The notes under the pieces are model-generated. The model did no database searches and was not told the origin of the DNA. It saw only the letters and a program-made list of their open reading frames with translations. The position numbers and the translations under genes were made by a program. A DNA stretch of 64,000 nucleotides, taken from NCBI GenBank assembly GCA_023415055.1, contig JAEZLZ010000068.1, forward strand, positions 124,001-188,000. Direction: 5' to 3'. Source of the stretch: Bacillota bacterium. Lineage in GTDB: Bacteria > Bacillota > Clostridia > Lachnospirales > Lachnospiraceae. How positions within the stretch are numbered: position 1 is the first letter of the stretch; every line of letters begins with the position of its first letter. Of this stretch, positions 9,451-18,343 are shown piece by piece.

Positions 9451-9816
9451 CTACTTACCCAATTCCTTCCAATGACTAAAGGCATCGCTTAACTCCATGA
9501 GAGAGTCAGCTTTATCCCTAGCTGCGACAGCTCCTCGAAGACGTGCGATATTGCTCGTCAGAAAGTTTATCTCATCTCGTTCCTCACTGAACTGAATTCG
9601 CTTTATTACTTTTCTCCATGCATAGTCCAGTTCATCAACCTCAGCCACTGCTTCCTCCCAGGACTCATTATTTATATCATTCGTCAGGTTTTTAATTTTT
9701 TCTTCCACATCATCCTTCTCCCCGAATGGTTTTTTTAAAAAGCCGCCGCTGATCATAATACAGACAAATAACACCAATGCAGCAATCGGAATTGCCGCTA
9801 CCAAGAACTTTCTCAT
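9451..9816 (-). CDS. DUF4363-family membrane-anchored protein
   Basis: A 121-residue protein with one N-terminal transmembrane segment (about residues 5-25) and a charged, helical domain outside the membrane, 'IKNLTNDINNESWEEAVAEVDELDYAWRKV', matching the DUF4363 family found beside DUF421 genes in Clostridia and Bacilli. The upstream DUF421 gene ends 11 bases before it, so they form an operon. The family has no established function; co-occurrence with DUF421 suggests an accessory role at the membrane. Confidence 0.8.
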   Translation of the reverse strand: MRKFLVAAIPIAALVLFVCIMISGGFLKKPFGEKDDVEEKIKNLTNDINNESWEEAVAEVDELDYAWRKVIKRIQFSEERDEINFLTSNIARLRGAVAARDKADSLMELSDAFSHWKELGK

Positions 9817-9827
9817 AGACCTTCCTC

Positions 9828-10556
9828 CTAAAATGGACCTTTATAATCACCGATGTCCTTAACCTGCTTAATATTATCCTTATACTTATCTATATATAAG
9901 CTTCCAGCATCATTCAACGTCAATAAAAATACCTCTGAGATATCCTTCACACCATGTTTTTTCAGTTGATCCATCAGCCATTTCTTATCTTTTTTCATTT
10001 GACGGAGATTTTCCTCAATCAATTTTCCGTCATAGATAAGTTCTGTGCTGATTCCTGTTGGAGTCACTGTGATATTCATATCCTTTGGCGTTAAAGGCAG
10101 ATGCTCCGGTTTTTTGAGCACAGAAAGACTGCCATTTGGTTCAATAATGGCATAATCCACTTCATTTAAATCAAAGATTCCTTGGTTTCTTAACAGCTCC
10201 AATATATCTGTAATGCGGAATTTCATTTTTTTCAGTACATTTTCCATAATCTTGCCGTTCATGATTACTATGGTCGGCTCTCCTTCAAAAAATTTGGCAG
10301 CATATCTCCACCTCAGTGTAATCATCTCCATCAAATAAGCTAAAACCGCCCAGGTTGCAAGTCCTATCCAATGTGGCCAGGCTCGGCTGGATAGATCCAC
10401 TGTCACTTCGGAAGCTATGGAACCAATTGTGATTCCTAAGATATAATCAAAGAAAGTTAACTGGCTGATCTGCTCCTTACCCAGAATACGTGCAAATATA
10501 AGCAGCGAAAAATAACTTATGACAGCTCTCACGATAACTACTAGCGCTTCATTCAT
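9828..10556 (-). CDS. DUF421 membrane protein, YetF family
   Basis: A 242-residue YetF-like protein. Three N-terminal transmembrane helices (to about residue 80) contain the conserved 'FARILGKEQISQLTFFDYILGITIGSIASE' region, followed by a cytosolic alpha/beta domain with 'IMNGKIMENVLKKMKFRITDILELLRNQGIFDLNEVDYAIIEPNG', the hallmark of PF04239. Members are widespread in spore-forming Firmicutes; some are linked to spore or envelope physiology but the biochemical role is not settled. Forms an operon with the DUF4363 gene. Confidence 0.9.
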   Translation of the reverse strand: MNEALVVIVRAVISYFSLLIFARILGKEQISQLTFFDYILGITIGSIASEVTVDLSSRAWPHWIGLATWAVLAYLMEMITLRWRYAAKFFEGEPTIVIMNGKIMENVLKKMKFRITDILELLRNQGIFDLNEVDYAIIEPNGSLSVLKKPEHLPLTPKDMNITVTPTGISTELIYDGKLIEENLRQMKKDKKWLMDQLKKHGVKDISEVFLLTLNDAGSLYIDKYKDNIKQVKDIGDYKGPF

Positions 10557-10649
10557 AGCTTACTACCTCCAAAGTATATTTCCTGTTTTATTATTATGAA
10601 AAATTAATAATTTATGCAAATAAAGAGTCCGCCTCTGCAGTTAAAATTC

Positions 10650-10690
10650 AACGATAGAAAGCACGCTTCGCGAACTTTCTATTGTCATGA
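10650..10690. repeat. Dispersed palindromic element, copy 1
   Basis: An inverted repeat, ACGATAGAAAG, then a loop containing CTTCGCGA, then CTTTCTATTGT. Almost the same 40 bases occur at 32152-32191. Both copies are intergenic and are framed by a partial outer repeat (CCGCC upstream, CGCCGG downstream here). Probably a small structured repeat family of this genome. Confidence 0.6.
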
Positions 10691-10721
10691 ATAAAACATG
10701 CATTCGCCGGGCACACAAAGT

Positions 10722-10753
10722 AAAGCCCAGGAGTACATTGACTCCTGGGCTTT
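10722..10753 (-). terminator. Rho-independent terminator after the GH16 gene
   Basis: A perfect 13-base stem (AAAGCCCAGGAGT / ACTCCTGGGCTTT) with a six-base loop lies about 60 bases beyond the stop of the leftward glucanase gene. The T-rich run following on the minus strand is weak, but stem strength and placement support termination. Confidence 0.75.
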
Positions 10754-10815
10754 GGTCCTGTATTGTAGATAAGTATATGCTTTTACATTTACTGGATTAC
10801 GTATTGCATTTTCAA

Positions 10816-13800
10816 TTATTTCATTAACAAATTATAGATCACCTGAGCTACTTCTGCTCTGGTTATCTCCGCCTTCGGGGAGAGCTTTTTCCCGCTTCCT
10901 CCGATGATTCCGGTTTTAGTCAATAAAGTAACCGCCTTCTTTGATGATGCCGAAACCTGTTTTGAATCACTGTAGGTGCTCAGTTCCTTGCCTGTATCCC
11001 CCAGCGGAAGTTTATCCATTGCTTTCAAAGCATTGTAAGCCAGAACAGCCATCTCTTGTCTGGTAATCTCTTTTTCAGGTACGAATTTATTATTCGTTAC
11101 TTTACCACATAGACCCAGTCTCTTAGCTGCTGACAGGTAGCCCGCATAAGAGGTAGTGCCTGCATCTGCAAAGTTGTTCTTTGGTTTCTTATCCGGTGCA
11201 ATATCATAGGCTTTCATCAGCGTAACCAGGAACTCTGCGCGGGTCACCTTTGCTTTCGGGCTAAAGGTCCCTTTACCGATACCTTCCATAATTCCTCTAG
11301 CTGAGACAAAATCAACTGCTTTACTGTAGCTGGCGTCAGAAGGTACATCCTTGAAGCTTATCTTATGATAGCCAATCGCATATTCCGAAAAATGATTTGT
11401 ATTGAAGCTGATTGTCCCCGTCTCCGGATGATAAGCGCAATTGCGAACGGTTACCGGATCCCCCTTGTCATTGATGTAATAGATTACAATAGCATTGGTA
11501 TCCTCTCCCTCTTTCGGGGTATAAGGAACCGTAACTGTTACATCCTTAGCAAACTGTGATATGGTTTGGTCGCCGTTCGCTACACGGAAGCTGAACACCG
11601 GTCTATTACCTATCAGTTGCTTTGCTTCTTTGGAAAGATTTGCTTCCTCTACTCTGGCCGCTGTGATTACTACATCAGTCCCAGATGTGCCGGATAATGT
11701 TGCAAGATCTTCGGCGTCAAAACTGATGGCCGCTACCGGTGTAGATACGGTAAGAATACCAATCTTATTCTCCGCTGCTTGCTTCAACGCTTCAGCAGGT
11801 ATACTGGTCACTACCATATTCGTTGTTGTCGGAGCTTCCACCCGGATCTCTACGGTTGCTGTCTTACCCTTCTGCTGCTTCGCTGCCAAGTTTGCATCCT
11901 TAATTGCATTCATCACTTGATCTAAAGCGACTTCTGCTACTGCTTTATTATCGTAAATATCGGCCTTAGTAACCGTAAACCCTATCGCCTGGGTTTCTCC
12001 CTTGTTTGGTGTCGCTTCCGGCTCCAAAAGCTTTGTATCTTCCTTTGGAGCTTTTGTATCCGGCATACCATTATCACCAGCATTGTTATTTCCACCGGAA
12101 TTATTATTTCCACCGGAGTTATTATTGCCTCCCTGGCTGTTGTCATCACGTGCTGTCCCTGTAAGGACGATGTTGTTGAAGCCCTCCAGCGCTAATTCAA
12201 TCCGATAAGCTCCGGTCGCAAACATCGAAGCAGGAATAACAATCTTTCCTTCTTTCACAGAACCGTCAGCTAAAGCTGAGCCATTCACCATGATCAGAGC
12301 TTTTCTGGCTGGTTTTTCAACACAGTCTAAGAAGCTTGTCTTATAATCTCCATTCTTTAGCTCTATTACATAATCCTTCCCCTTAACTGGAGAACTAGTG
12401 TTAAGCACAGTATCAGCCGGCGCATCCTTAGCCCCTTCCTGAACTTCTGCGGTCATAGATACATCTTTTACTATAAAGGTACCCGGTACCATACTAGGCC
12501 CGGACAGCAGGAATTTGAGGTAAATCGGATTGCTACCGTTCGTAAGTGTAGAATTAATAGTATAGTTATACTCCTGCCAGCTGTCAGCCTTCAGGTTTAA
12601 AGTCTGTTCCAGAGTTACAGCCCAGCTATTATCCTCCTGAATATTAACCAGAGCGGAATTATCAAATTGCGATTTTGCCTGGAAGCTTAAGTGATATGTA
12701 ATTCCCTTCTTAACTGATACAGGAATGTACAGCATGCTCATATAATTCAACGAATTGGTCAACGTCTGACTGGTAATTACTCCGTCCTGATTGACTGCAG
12801 GAGTAACCGTACCATTATTCAGGTTATTGACCCATCCTGTTGAACTGGTTTTAATAGGTTCCAGATCGACACCACTATAATCGATTGCCACATTATTATT
12901 CGTGGTTTTGATCAATCTGACATTGTCCAAGGTTACTGTAGTTCCCTTTTCAAAAGTCAATGTCAATGCCGCCTCTTTGTCTGTAATCCCCTTTTCCATT
13001 GCGAAGTTCAACGTATAATCTTTTCTGGTTGAGATCTCCGTAATATCGAGAACCTGTTTCATATAAACCTTTGATCCATCGATATTCGTAAGTGCAGCCG
13101 TAACCTTGGTTGCTTTATCGGAGGATAGATTCAAGCCAAGTTGATAGATATCCGATTGCTGCAGCCAGACACCTTTCTGGTAAAGCTTTGCATTATTATC
13201 ATTTGCTGTTACAATTGCTCTATGGCTGAAGTCTCCTGCATCTCCAGTAGAAGCATTATGTACCGGATTGATTACTCCAGGAACGCGCACGGTAACATTC
13301 TGTGTATGCCAGTAAGCAAGACGTCCTGTCCCCTGGTCGAATGAGCCGTTATATATATGATTACCGCCGTTCGTCTCAGGATTTTTAAAGATATCCGTAT
13401 TGTCAACCTGCTCCGATTCTACCTGTCTCACAATAACATTTCCAATCCAGACATCACCCGTTGCAAGACCCAGATCAAACTCCAGACGGGAAGTCGGATC
13501 CGAATCCTTATCCATCGTAAACTGATGGGTAAAGTGAGTCATGGTATTCGTCAATGAGACGGTCTTGGAAACACCATAGCCTGCCCAACCGTTATCGCCG
13601 TCACCGCAGGGCTTCAGAAGAAAATCTCTGTTGGCCGAAGCCTTCGCATCGAATCTGATTTCATAGGTATAGCCGTTGGCAAACGGAAAATGCTTGATCA
13701 GCTGGACTGCGTAACTCTGGTTACCACCCTTGGTAACACTTACCTTTGCAAAGTTCTTTCCATCCAGGGTATCCGAGACAGCCACTGCCTCGCCTCCAAA

Positions 13801-16161
13801 GTCACCCACGAAAAACTGCCATGAAGCATCGTCCGGCTTTACCTCTGTAACCGTTTTTAAGGTATGCAGTTCTGTATCTTTTACATAATCGCCATTCTCA
13901 CCCGTCGGCTGATATGCTGGACTTTCGAAACTCGTTTTATCTCTGCTTGTATCCGGAGCAGTCAGATTGTCCTCCAGGTTCTGATAATAAGCATCTGATT
14001 TCTTGAATACACGAACATAATCAACCTCCATAGCTGCCGGGAACTCTGCATTCTCCAGCTTAGCTTCGCCGTCAAAGGTTCCACCGACTGCAAGATTCAG
14101 GATAAGATAAAAGGGTACATCAAATGGTGCTCCATAAGCATAATTTTCTGCATTACCGGTACCCTTACTCCAGAAATTTCCGGTAGTAAAGTATGGAACA
14201 TCATCTACCAGCCAGGTCAATTTACCTGGTTCCCATTCGATACTGTATAAGTGATAACCACTGATATTCGTCGTAGCATCAAAGGTCTTCTCTTTTCCGT
14301 AATAGGTATTATTTGGCCATTGTGAGCCAAAGTGAGCGGTTCCTCCGATTCTATCCGGAACACGGCCTCGTGCCTCCATAATATCAAGTTCTCCGGAAGC
14401 TGCCCAGGTCCCGTAAATAGAGGTATCCACAGGAAGCATCCAGAATGCAGGCCAGAGACCTTCTTGTACAGGCAACTTCATTCTCGCTTCAATACGACCG
14501 TATTTGGTTGCAAAGAGTGTGTTACCGACATCTGTTTTCGTACGAATACGAGTGGAGGTGTAATTTCGGTCTCCCATAGTTTCCTTCTTTGCAGAGATAA
14601 CCAGCTTACCATCTTTAACCTCATAATTTTTATCGGTATAATACTCCTGCTCATTGTTTCCCCAGTAATCGGGTCCCCCATTCGGATCTTTCGTTCCTAA
14701 CTGGAAGGACCATTTGCTCAGGTCAAGATCCGTGCCGTCAAACTCATCCTTCCAGACCAAATTATATCCGCCAGCTTCAAGATCCGTCCGGTTATCATAG
14801 GTATAATCCACTGCAACAAAAACCGAATAGGTATAGTTTGCCGGTGTAGTCACCTGACCGTCCTTATCAAAATAGTAACGGATGACCTGACCATTTGTTA
14901 ACGCAACGGTGTCCGAAACCTCCCAGATACCATTCGTCTTTTTTGTCATGGCACATTGCTTAAACGCTTTATCACCGGTATTCAGCAGGTTTGCCTCAGC
15001 TTCTGAAGCACAGACAGCATAGTATGCCTTAGCTGTTGTATTGACTGCATTATTTGCCAGCTGGAATTTCACACCGGTTCCTGCTTTATTAATTGTAATA
15101 TCGGTTGCAACCTCCGAGTCATCAAACTCTTGTAGCCTTATGTTCTCGATGGTAACTGTACCGCTTAAGCCACCGGCTTCGCCGGAGGTCTGGCCAAGCG
15201 CAAAGAAGAAGTATGGCTTATCTGTTGAAACGGCACCCGGTCCGTTCACCTCGCTGTAATGATATTTTTCCCCTGCTGTCAGATGAATAAATTTATTAAT
15301 GAAGTTACCTTTATCATCCAGTTTGATGTAAACGTCCTTGTTAATAGAGGAGGTAATATCAAATTCCACTTTATATTTGGTGTTGTTTTTTAGTAGTAAA
15401 TCCTTGATTATGTATTGCAGTCCCCACTCACTGCCGGCGGTTCCAAAGTTGTCCACTGCAATCGTTATTGCCGACCCCGTCACGCTGGAAGTAGCTTTTG
15501 CGCCAGCCCAGTCGGTACCGGCATACAGTTCTGTATTCGAATGCTGCAGATCAATATAATCCTCCGCATTCACTGCTTCTTTGACTTTTATGTTCTCGAT
15601 TCCGACTACACCGCTCAGGCTTCCAGCCTCACTTCCGGTCCTGCCGAGTGCAATGTATAAAAATTGTTTATCTGCAGAAGGAGTGCCAGCTGAAGAATCC
15701 TTGCTGTAGTGATAAGGCACTCCCGCAGTAAGGTGAATTGCTTCTGCAATCAGACCGCTGTCATCCAGCTTTACAAATACTTCTTTATCCACCGTGGAAG
15801 TAATATCAAAATCGACTTGATATTTGGTATCCTTCTTCAGTCCGAGGTCCTTCACTATGTACTGAAGTCCCCACAAATCATTACTTCCTCCGGTCCCGAA
15901 GTTGTTCACTGCAATCGATATTGCCGACCCTGTTACGCTGGAAGTAGCCTTGGCTCCGGCCCAGTCAGTGCCAACATACAACTCCGTATTCGTGTTCTCT
16001 AAATCAATGTAATCCCCGGTAAAAACCGCCGCTTCAGCACTCCGGACAGAAATCCCCATCTTTCCCGGAAGCGGTTGCAACAACATAGCAATCATAATCA
16101 CAGTGACTGCCGTTCTTTTGAAGAACAAATAGAAACGTTTTTTTCTCCTTGTCTCTCCCAT
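10816..16161 (-). CDS. Cell-surface GH16 beta-1,3-glucanase with binding modules and SLH anchor
   Basis: A secreted 1781-residue glucanase. Order: signal peptide (about 1-45); two tandem, nearly identical CBM-like modules (about 50-195 and 199-345) sharing 'TDWAGAKATSSVTGSA'; a small beta domain (350-450); the GH16 catalytic domain (about 465-715) with motif GELDIMEARG, giving nucleophile near Glu590 and acid/base near Glu595; three further carbohydrate-binding or jelly-roll modules (about 740-1240); a beta domain; a Gly/Asn-rich linker of repeated GGNNNS units (about 1345-1370); a helper domain; and three SLH repeats (about 1600-1781) that bind secondary cell-wall polymer. 'EFDG' and 'PAFWMLP' fit laminarinase/lichenase-type GH16. 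It is monocistronic with its own promoter, a cre-like site and a terminator. The target is probably beta-1,3- or mixed-linkage glucan. Confidence 0.93.
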   Translation of the reverse strand: MGETRRKKRFYLFFKRTAVTVIMIAMLLQPLPGKMGISVRSAEAAVFTGDYIDLENTNTELYVGTDWAGAKATSSVTGSAISIAVNNFGTGGSNDLWGLQYIVKDLGLKKDTKYQVDFDITSTVDKEVFVKLDDSGLIAEAIHLTAGVPYHYSKDSSAGTPSADKQFLYIALGRTGSEAGSLSGVVGIENIKVKEAVNAEDYIDLQHSNTELYAGTDWAGAKATSSVTGSAITIAVDNFGTAGSEWGLQYIIKDLLLKNNTKYKVEFDITSSINKDVYIKLDDKGNFINKFIHLTAGEKYHYSEVNGPGAVSTDKPYFFFALGQTSGEAGGLSGTVTIENIRLQEFDDSEVATDITINKAGTGVKFQLANNAVNTTAKAYYAVCASEAEANLLNTGDKAFKQCAMTKKTNGIWEVSDTVALTNGQVIRYYFDKDGQVTTPANYTYSVFVAVDYTYDNRTDLEAGGYNLVWKDEFDGTDLDLSKWSFQLGTKDPNGGPDYWGNNEQEYYTDKNYEVKDGKLVISAKKETMGDRNYTSTRIRTKTDVGNTLFATKYGRIEARMKLPVQEGLWPAFWMLPVDTSIYGTWAASGELDIMEARGRVPDRIGGTAHFGSQWPNNTYYGKEKTFDATTNISGYHLYSIEWEPGKLTWLVDDVPYFTTGNFWSKGTGNAENYAYGAPFDVPFYLILNLAVGGTFDGEAKLENAEFPAAMEVDYVRVFKKSDAYYQNLEDNLTAPDTSRDKTSFESPAYQPTGENGDYVKDTELHTLKTVTEVKPDDASWQFFVGDFGGEAVAVSDTLDGKNFAKVSVTKGGNQSYAVQLIKHFPFANGYTYEIRFDAKASANRDFLLKPCGDGDNGWAGYGVSKTVSLTNTMTHFTHQFTMDKDSDPTSRLEFDLGLATGDVWIGNVIVRQVESEQVDNTDIFKNPETNGGNHIYNGSFDQGTGRLAYWHTQNVTVRVPGVINPVHNASTGDAGDFSHRAIVTANDNNAKLYQKGVWLQQSDIYQLGLNLSSDKATKVTAALTNIDGSKVYMKQVLDITEISTRKDYTLNFAMEKGITDKEAALTLTFEKGTTVTLDNVRLIKTTNNNVAIDYSGVDLEPIKTSSTGWVNNLNNGTVTPAVNQDGVITSQTLTNSLNYMSMLYIPVSVKKGITYHLSFQAKSQFDNSALVNIQEDNSWAVTLEQTLNLKADSWQEYNYTINSTLTNGSNPIYLKFLLSGPSMVPGTFIVKDVSMTAEVQEGAKDAPADTVLNTSSPVKGKDYVIELKNGDYKTSFLDCVEKPARKALIMVNGSALADGSVKEGKIVIPASMFATGAYRIELALEGFNNIVLTGTARDDNSQGGNNNSGGNNNSGGNNNAGDNGMPDTKAPKEDTKLLEPEATPNKGETQAIGFTVTKADIYDNKAVAEVALDQVMNAIKDANLAAKQQKGKTATVEIRVEAPTTTNMVVTSIPAEALKQAAENKIGILTVSTPVAAISFDAEDLATLSGTSGTDVVITAARVEEANLSKEAKQLIGNRPVFSFRVANGDQTISQFAKDVTVTVPYTPKEGEDTNAIVIYYINDKGDPVTVRNCAYHPETGTISFNTNHFSEYAIGYHKISFKDVPSDASYSKAVDFVSARGIMEGIGKGTFSPKAKVTRAEFLVTLMKAYDIAPDKKPKNNFADAGTTSYAGYLSAAKRLGLCGKVTNNKFVPEKEITRQEMAVLAYNALKAMDKLPLGDTGKELSTYSDSKQVSASSKKAVTLLTKTGIIGGSGKKLSPKAEITRAEVAQVIYNLLMK

Positions 16162-16237
16162 AAAATACCTCCATACGACATTTTGACTGTTTTTTATTCA
16201 CATATCATTCTATTTATGTGAACATGTACCAATATTT

Positions 16238-16265
16238 ATTCTAAATCATTTTTAAAATATGTCAA
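16238..16265 (-). promoter_or_regulatory. Sigma-A promoter of the GH16 glucanase gene
   Basis: On the minus strand, TTGACA (16265-16260) and TAGAAT (16243-16238) are separated by 16 bases, about 75 bases upstream of the start codon. A GGAGG ribosome site precedes the ATG. Confidence 0.7.
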
Positions 16266-16267
16266 GA

Positions 16268-16281
16268 TAAAAACGTTTTCA
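16268..16281 (-). promoter_or_regulatory. Probable catabolite-responsive element (cre) upstream of GH16
   Basis: TGAAAACGTTTTTA on the minus strand matches the CcpA consensus TGWAANCGNTNWCA at all but one position (T for C near the end). It abuts the -35 box, a position where CcpA or another LacI-family regulator could act. This suggests carbon-catabolite control of the glucanase. Confidence 0.55.
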
Positions 16282-16363
16282 TTTTATTCTATATAAAATC
16301 CCTACAATATGTACCGAAGAATCACTCTGTCAAGCAATTTGATTATCCCTGTTACTTAAAATA

Positions 16364-16396
16364 ACAGCTCAGGAATTTGAATAATTCCTGAGCTGT
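16364..16396 (-). terminator. Terminator after the flavodoxin gene
   Basis: A 14-base perfect stem (ACAGCTCAGGAATT / AATTCCTGAGCTGT) with a five-base loop, 14 bases beyond the leftward flavodoxin stop, followed on the minus strand by a T-rich run. Confidence 0.8.
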
Positions 16397-16409
16397 CAGA
16401 TGTTAATAT

Positions 16410-16871
16410 TTATTTTGCTATATTCTCGATGAATTTTTCTGCTTTCTTCCGATCCTTAGCATTCGGATGACCTTCCGCAAATCTGCTCATAAATTCAAAG
16501 ATGCGATTATTACTGAAATCTTTGCTGACAAAACTTCCTTTACATGCAAAGCTGCCCCTGCATTTTGCTCCATGTAATTCTAAAAGTTGAATTAGTTTAT
16601 TATTATAGTATTTCATCCCAGCCCCGCTTGTAGAAAAAACAAAAACCTCCTTATCTTTCACATTCAATCGATCGGCAATATGAAATATCTGTGGAGACAT
16701 GCTTTCCCTGTATACGCCTGAACCAAAGCCGATAAGATCATAACGATCGATATTTATTTCTCCGGAGTTTTTTAGCTGAATGAGATCCGCATTCAACTTA
16801 TCCGCAAATAGTCTGGCTATCATTTCTGTGTGTTTCTTATAATTTGAATGGTAGATGATTAACGCTTTCAT
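16410..16871 (-). CDS. Flavodoxin-domain protein
   Basis: About 153 residues with a flavodoxin fold. The start at 16871 follows AGGAG and gives 'MKALIIYHSNYKKHTEMIA', where the usual T/S-x-T-G-N-T phosphate loop is replaced by HSNYKKHTE, as in several Clostridial 'flavodoxin family' and protoporphyrinogen-oxidase-like (HemG/BilS) proteins. Other elements are 'YDLIGFGSGVYRESMSP' and 'VFVFSTSGAG'. It probably binds FMN and acts as a small electron carrier or reductase. It lies about 80 bases downstream of the DUF1048 genes and may be read with them. Confidence 0.8.
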   Translation of the reverse strand: MKALIIYHSNYKKHTEMIARLFADKLNADLIQLKNSGEINIDRYDLIGFGSGVYRESMSPQIFHIADRLNVKDKEVFVFSTSGAGMKYYNNKLIQLLELHGAKCRGSFACKGSFVSKDFSNNRIFEFMSRFAEGHPNAKDRKKAEKFIENIAK

Positions 16872-16950
16872 GAACAAAATCTCCTACGCTTTCTTTTTAA
16901 GTTATGATAAATCCCTAATCACAATAGATACTGTTTTATACTTGTTTTAT

Positions 16951-17292
16951 TTATTCAGTCATCTTTTTGATAGCCTTATTCACTTCCTGATTAACCGATG
17001 CCTGATAAATATCAGCATAAGTTTTCGAATCCTTGATTAACTCATCACAGAAGGCTGCCACGTCACTGCCTGTAACTTCAAGTACACCTTTTTTCATTGC
17101 AGACCCTTCTTCAAAAAGATCAACAATTCCTGAAAGCAAACCCGTACCCTCGGTCAACTCAACCGGACCGACTTTGAAGAGATATTTTTGAATCTCTTTA
17201 TAAACAATCTGATAATCCTGAGGGAGCGCTTTGACACGAGCCATATGTGCCTGCCACTCCTTTTTTCCTTCGATGATATCTTGTATTCTCAT
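16951..17292 (-). CDS. DUF1048 protein 1
   Basis: A 113-residue soluble all-helical protein of the DUF1048 family (PF06304), shown by 'WQAHMARVKALPQDYQIVYKEIQKYLF' and 'GSAMKKGVLEVTGSDVAAFCDELIKD'. It is a paralogue of the next gene upstream, 58 bases away. DUF1048 genes are regularly found directly after PadR regulators in Firmicutes; the function is unknown. Confidence 0.87.
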   Translation of the reverse strand: MRIQDIIEGKKEWQAHMARVKALPQDYQIVYKEIQKYLFKVGPVELTEGTGLLSGIVDLFEEGSAMKKGVLEVTGSDVAAFCDELIKDSKTYADIYQASVNQEVNKAIKKMTE

Positions 17293-17350
17293 AATATAAT
17301 CCCTCCATAATGCCGAAACACCGTATATTTTTCCCTCGGTACTTTATCTC

Positions 17351-17698
17351 CTATTTACTTAATTTTTTTGCGACATTGTTGTTGAGCTGATCACGCCACT
17401 TGTCACGATATGACTTTGCTCCCTCTTCACCAACCAGCGCCGAACAGAAGCCTTTGACGTCATCACCTAAAACCTCCTTAACACTCTGTCCATCAGCCGC
17501 CGTTTCTTCAAACAGCCCTAATACACCGTCAAGAATTGGCATCAGATTACGACCGGTAAAATCAGAATGAGGCCAAAGATAGGTATTAATACTCGCCCAT
17601 GCTTCCTGGTAATCCTCCGGCAGCTTTTTAATCCGTACTTCATAAGCTTTCATTTCTTTCGTCATGTCGCTTCCTGTGATTCTTTCCCAAAAGTTCAT
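17351..17698 (-). CDS. DUF1048 protein 2
   Basis: A 115-residue paralogue of the neighbouring protein, with the same layout ('MKAYEVRIKKLPEDYQEAWASINTYLW', then 'SVKEVLGDDVKGFCSALVGEE'). Its ATG overlaps the end of the PadR gene by four bases, so it is translationally coupled to the regulator. Tandem DUF1048 copies behind one PadR are common; the role is unknown. Confidence 0.88.
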   Translation of the reverse strand: MNFWERITGSDMTKEMKAYEVRIKKLPEDYQEAWASINTYLWPHSDFTGRNLMPILDGVLGLFEETAADGQSVKEVLGDDVKGFCSALVGEEGAKSYRDKWRDQLNNNVAKKLSK

Positions 17699-18021
17699 TC
17701 TGCTTTCTCCTTTAGCTCACTTATTTTTGAAGATACGAATTCCCATCTTTCCCAGAACCTACGTAGCTCCTGGTGCCCTGCATCATTCAGTGTAAAGAAC
17801 TTTCGTGGTGGTCCCATATCCGATGGTTTTTTTGTAATTTCCACCAATTTATTCTTCTCAAGCCGCAGCAGGATGGTATATACTGTTCCATCCACAACAT
17901 CTGTAAAACCTAAGGCATTCAGTCGTCGCGTAATCTCGTAACCGTATATTTCTTCATGACTTATGATTTCAAGAACGCAGCCTTCCAGGACACCCTTCAA
18001 CATTTCCGTGATATTTTCCAA
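17695..18021 (-). CDS. PadR-family transcriptional regulator
   Basis: Winged-helix repressor controlling its own DUF1048 operon. The longest frame starts at 18054, but the TTG at 18021 follows GAGAGGTGAT and gives 'MENITEMLKGVLEGCVLEII', the standard start of this subfamily, so I prefer it. The winged helix contains 'YGYEITRRLNALGF' and 'VVDGTVYTILLRLEKNKLVEI'. Imperfect repeats upstream (18069-18096) may be its operator. Confidence 0.9.
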   Translation of the reverse strand: MENITEMLKGVLEGCVLEIISHEEIYGYEITRRLNALGFTDVVDGTVYTILLRLEKNKLVEITKKPSDMGPPRKFFTLNDAGHQELRRFWERWEFVSSKISELKEKAE

Positions 18022-18068
18022 TTGAATCACCTCTCTGTGATCTATCATTCGCAATACTCTGTATTACT

Positions 18069-18096
18069 TACTACCACTATACAGTAACACGTAGTA
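18069..18096. promoter_or_regulatory. Possible PadR operator
   Basis: TACTAC (18069-18074) and GTAGTA (18091-18096) form an inverted repeat around ACTATACAGT, about 50 bases upstream of the PadR start. Position and symmetry fit an autoregulatory site; there is no other support. Confidence 0.35.
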
Positions 18097-18182
18097 GTCA
18101 TAATGTCAATATGATCTTGATCGTTATTTTATTTTTCCTCGCCTAAAAATAAATATCCTACACAAATGCTTCTCGTTACAAA

Positions 18183-18301
18183 GAATGAAGCTGGTATTCC
18201 ACAGTCTCTGATACTTCTATCACTACGATGCAATATGATAGAAGCTGTTTTAAAGGCACATAGAATAATAGAAGGAAAGTACCTTTAAAACAGCCTCATT
18301 C
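18183..18301. terminator. Branched inverted-repeat structure after the ABC exporter genes
   Basis: The 322-base gap between the PadR start and the ABC exporter stop holds three nested or serial stems: outer GAATGA / TCATTC (18183, 18296), CTTCTATC / GATAGAAG (18214, 18237) and GCTGTTTTAAAGG / CCTTTAAAACAGC (18244, 18282). Folded, this is a cloverleaf-like element. The 13-base stem could terminate the leftward exporter operon. Confidence 0.5.
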
Positions 18302-18343
18302 AATTATATGGTATAAAAAATCTTCTATTCATGGATGGATTCA

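Noticed and set aside
12080..12140. Short tandem DNA repeats that might suggest a CRISPR or minisatellite
   Set aside because: They encode the Gly/Asn linker of the glucanase; no spacers and no cas genes nearby.
12002..12208. Plus-strand frame rich in Leu/Pro repeats opposite the glucanase linker
   Set aside because: It is the antisense of the GGNNNS linker of the GH16 protein.
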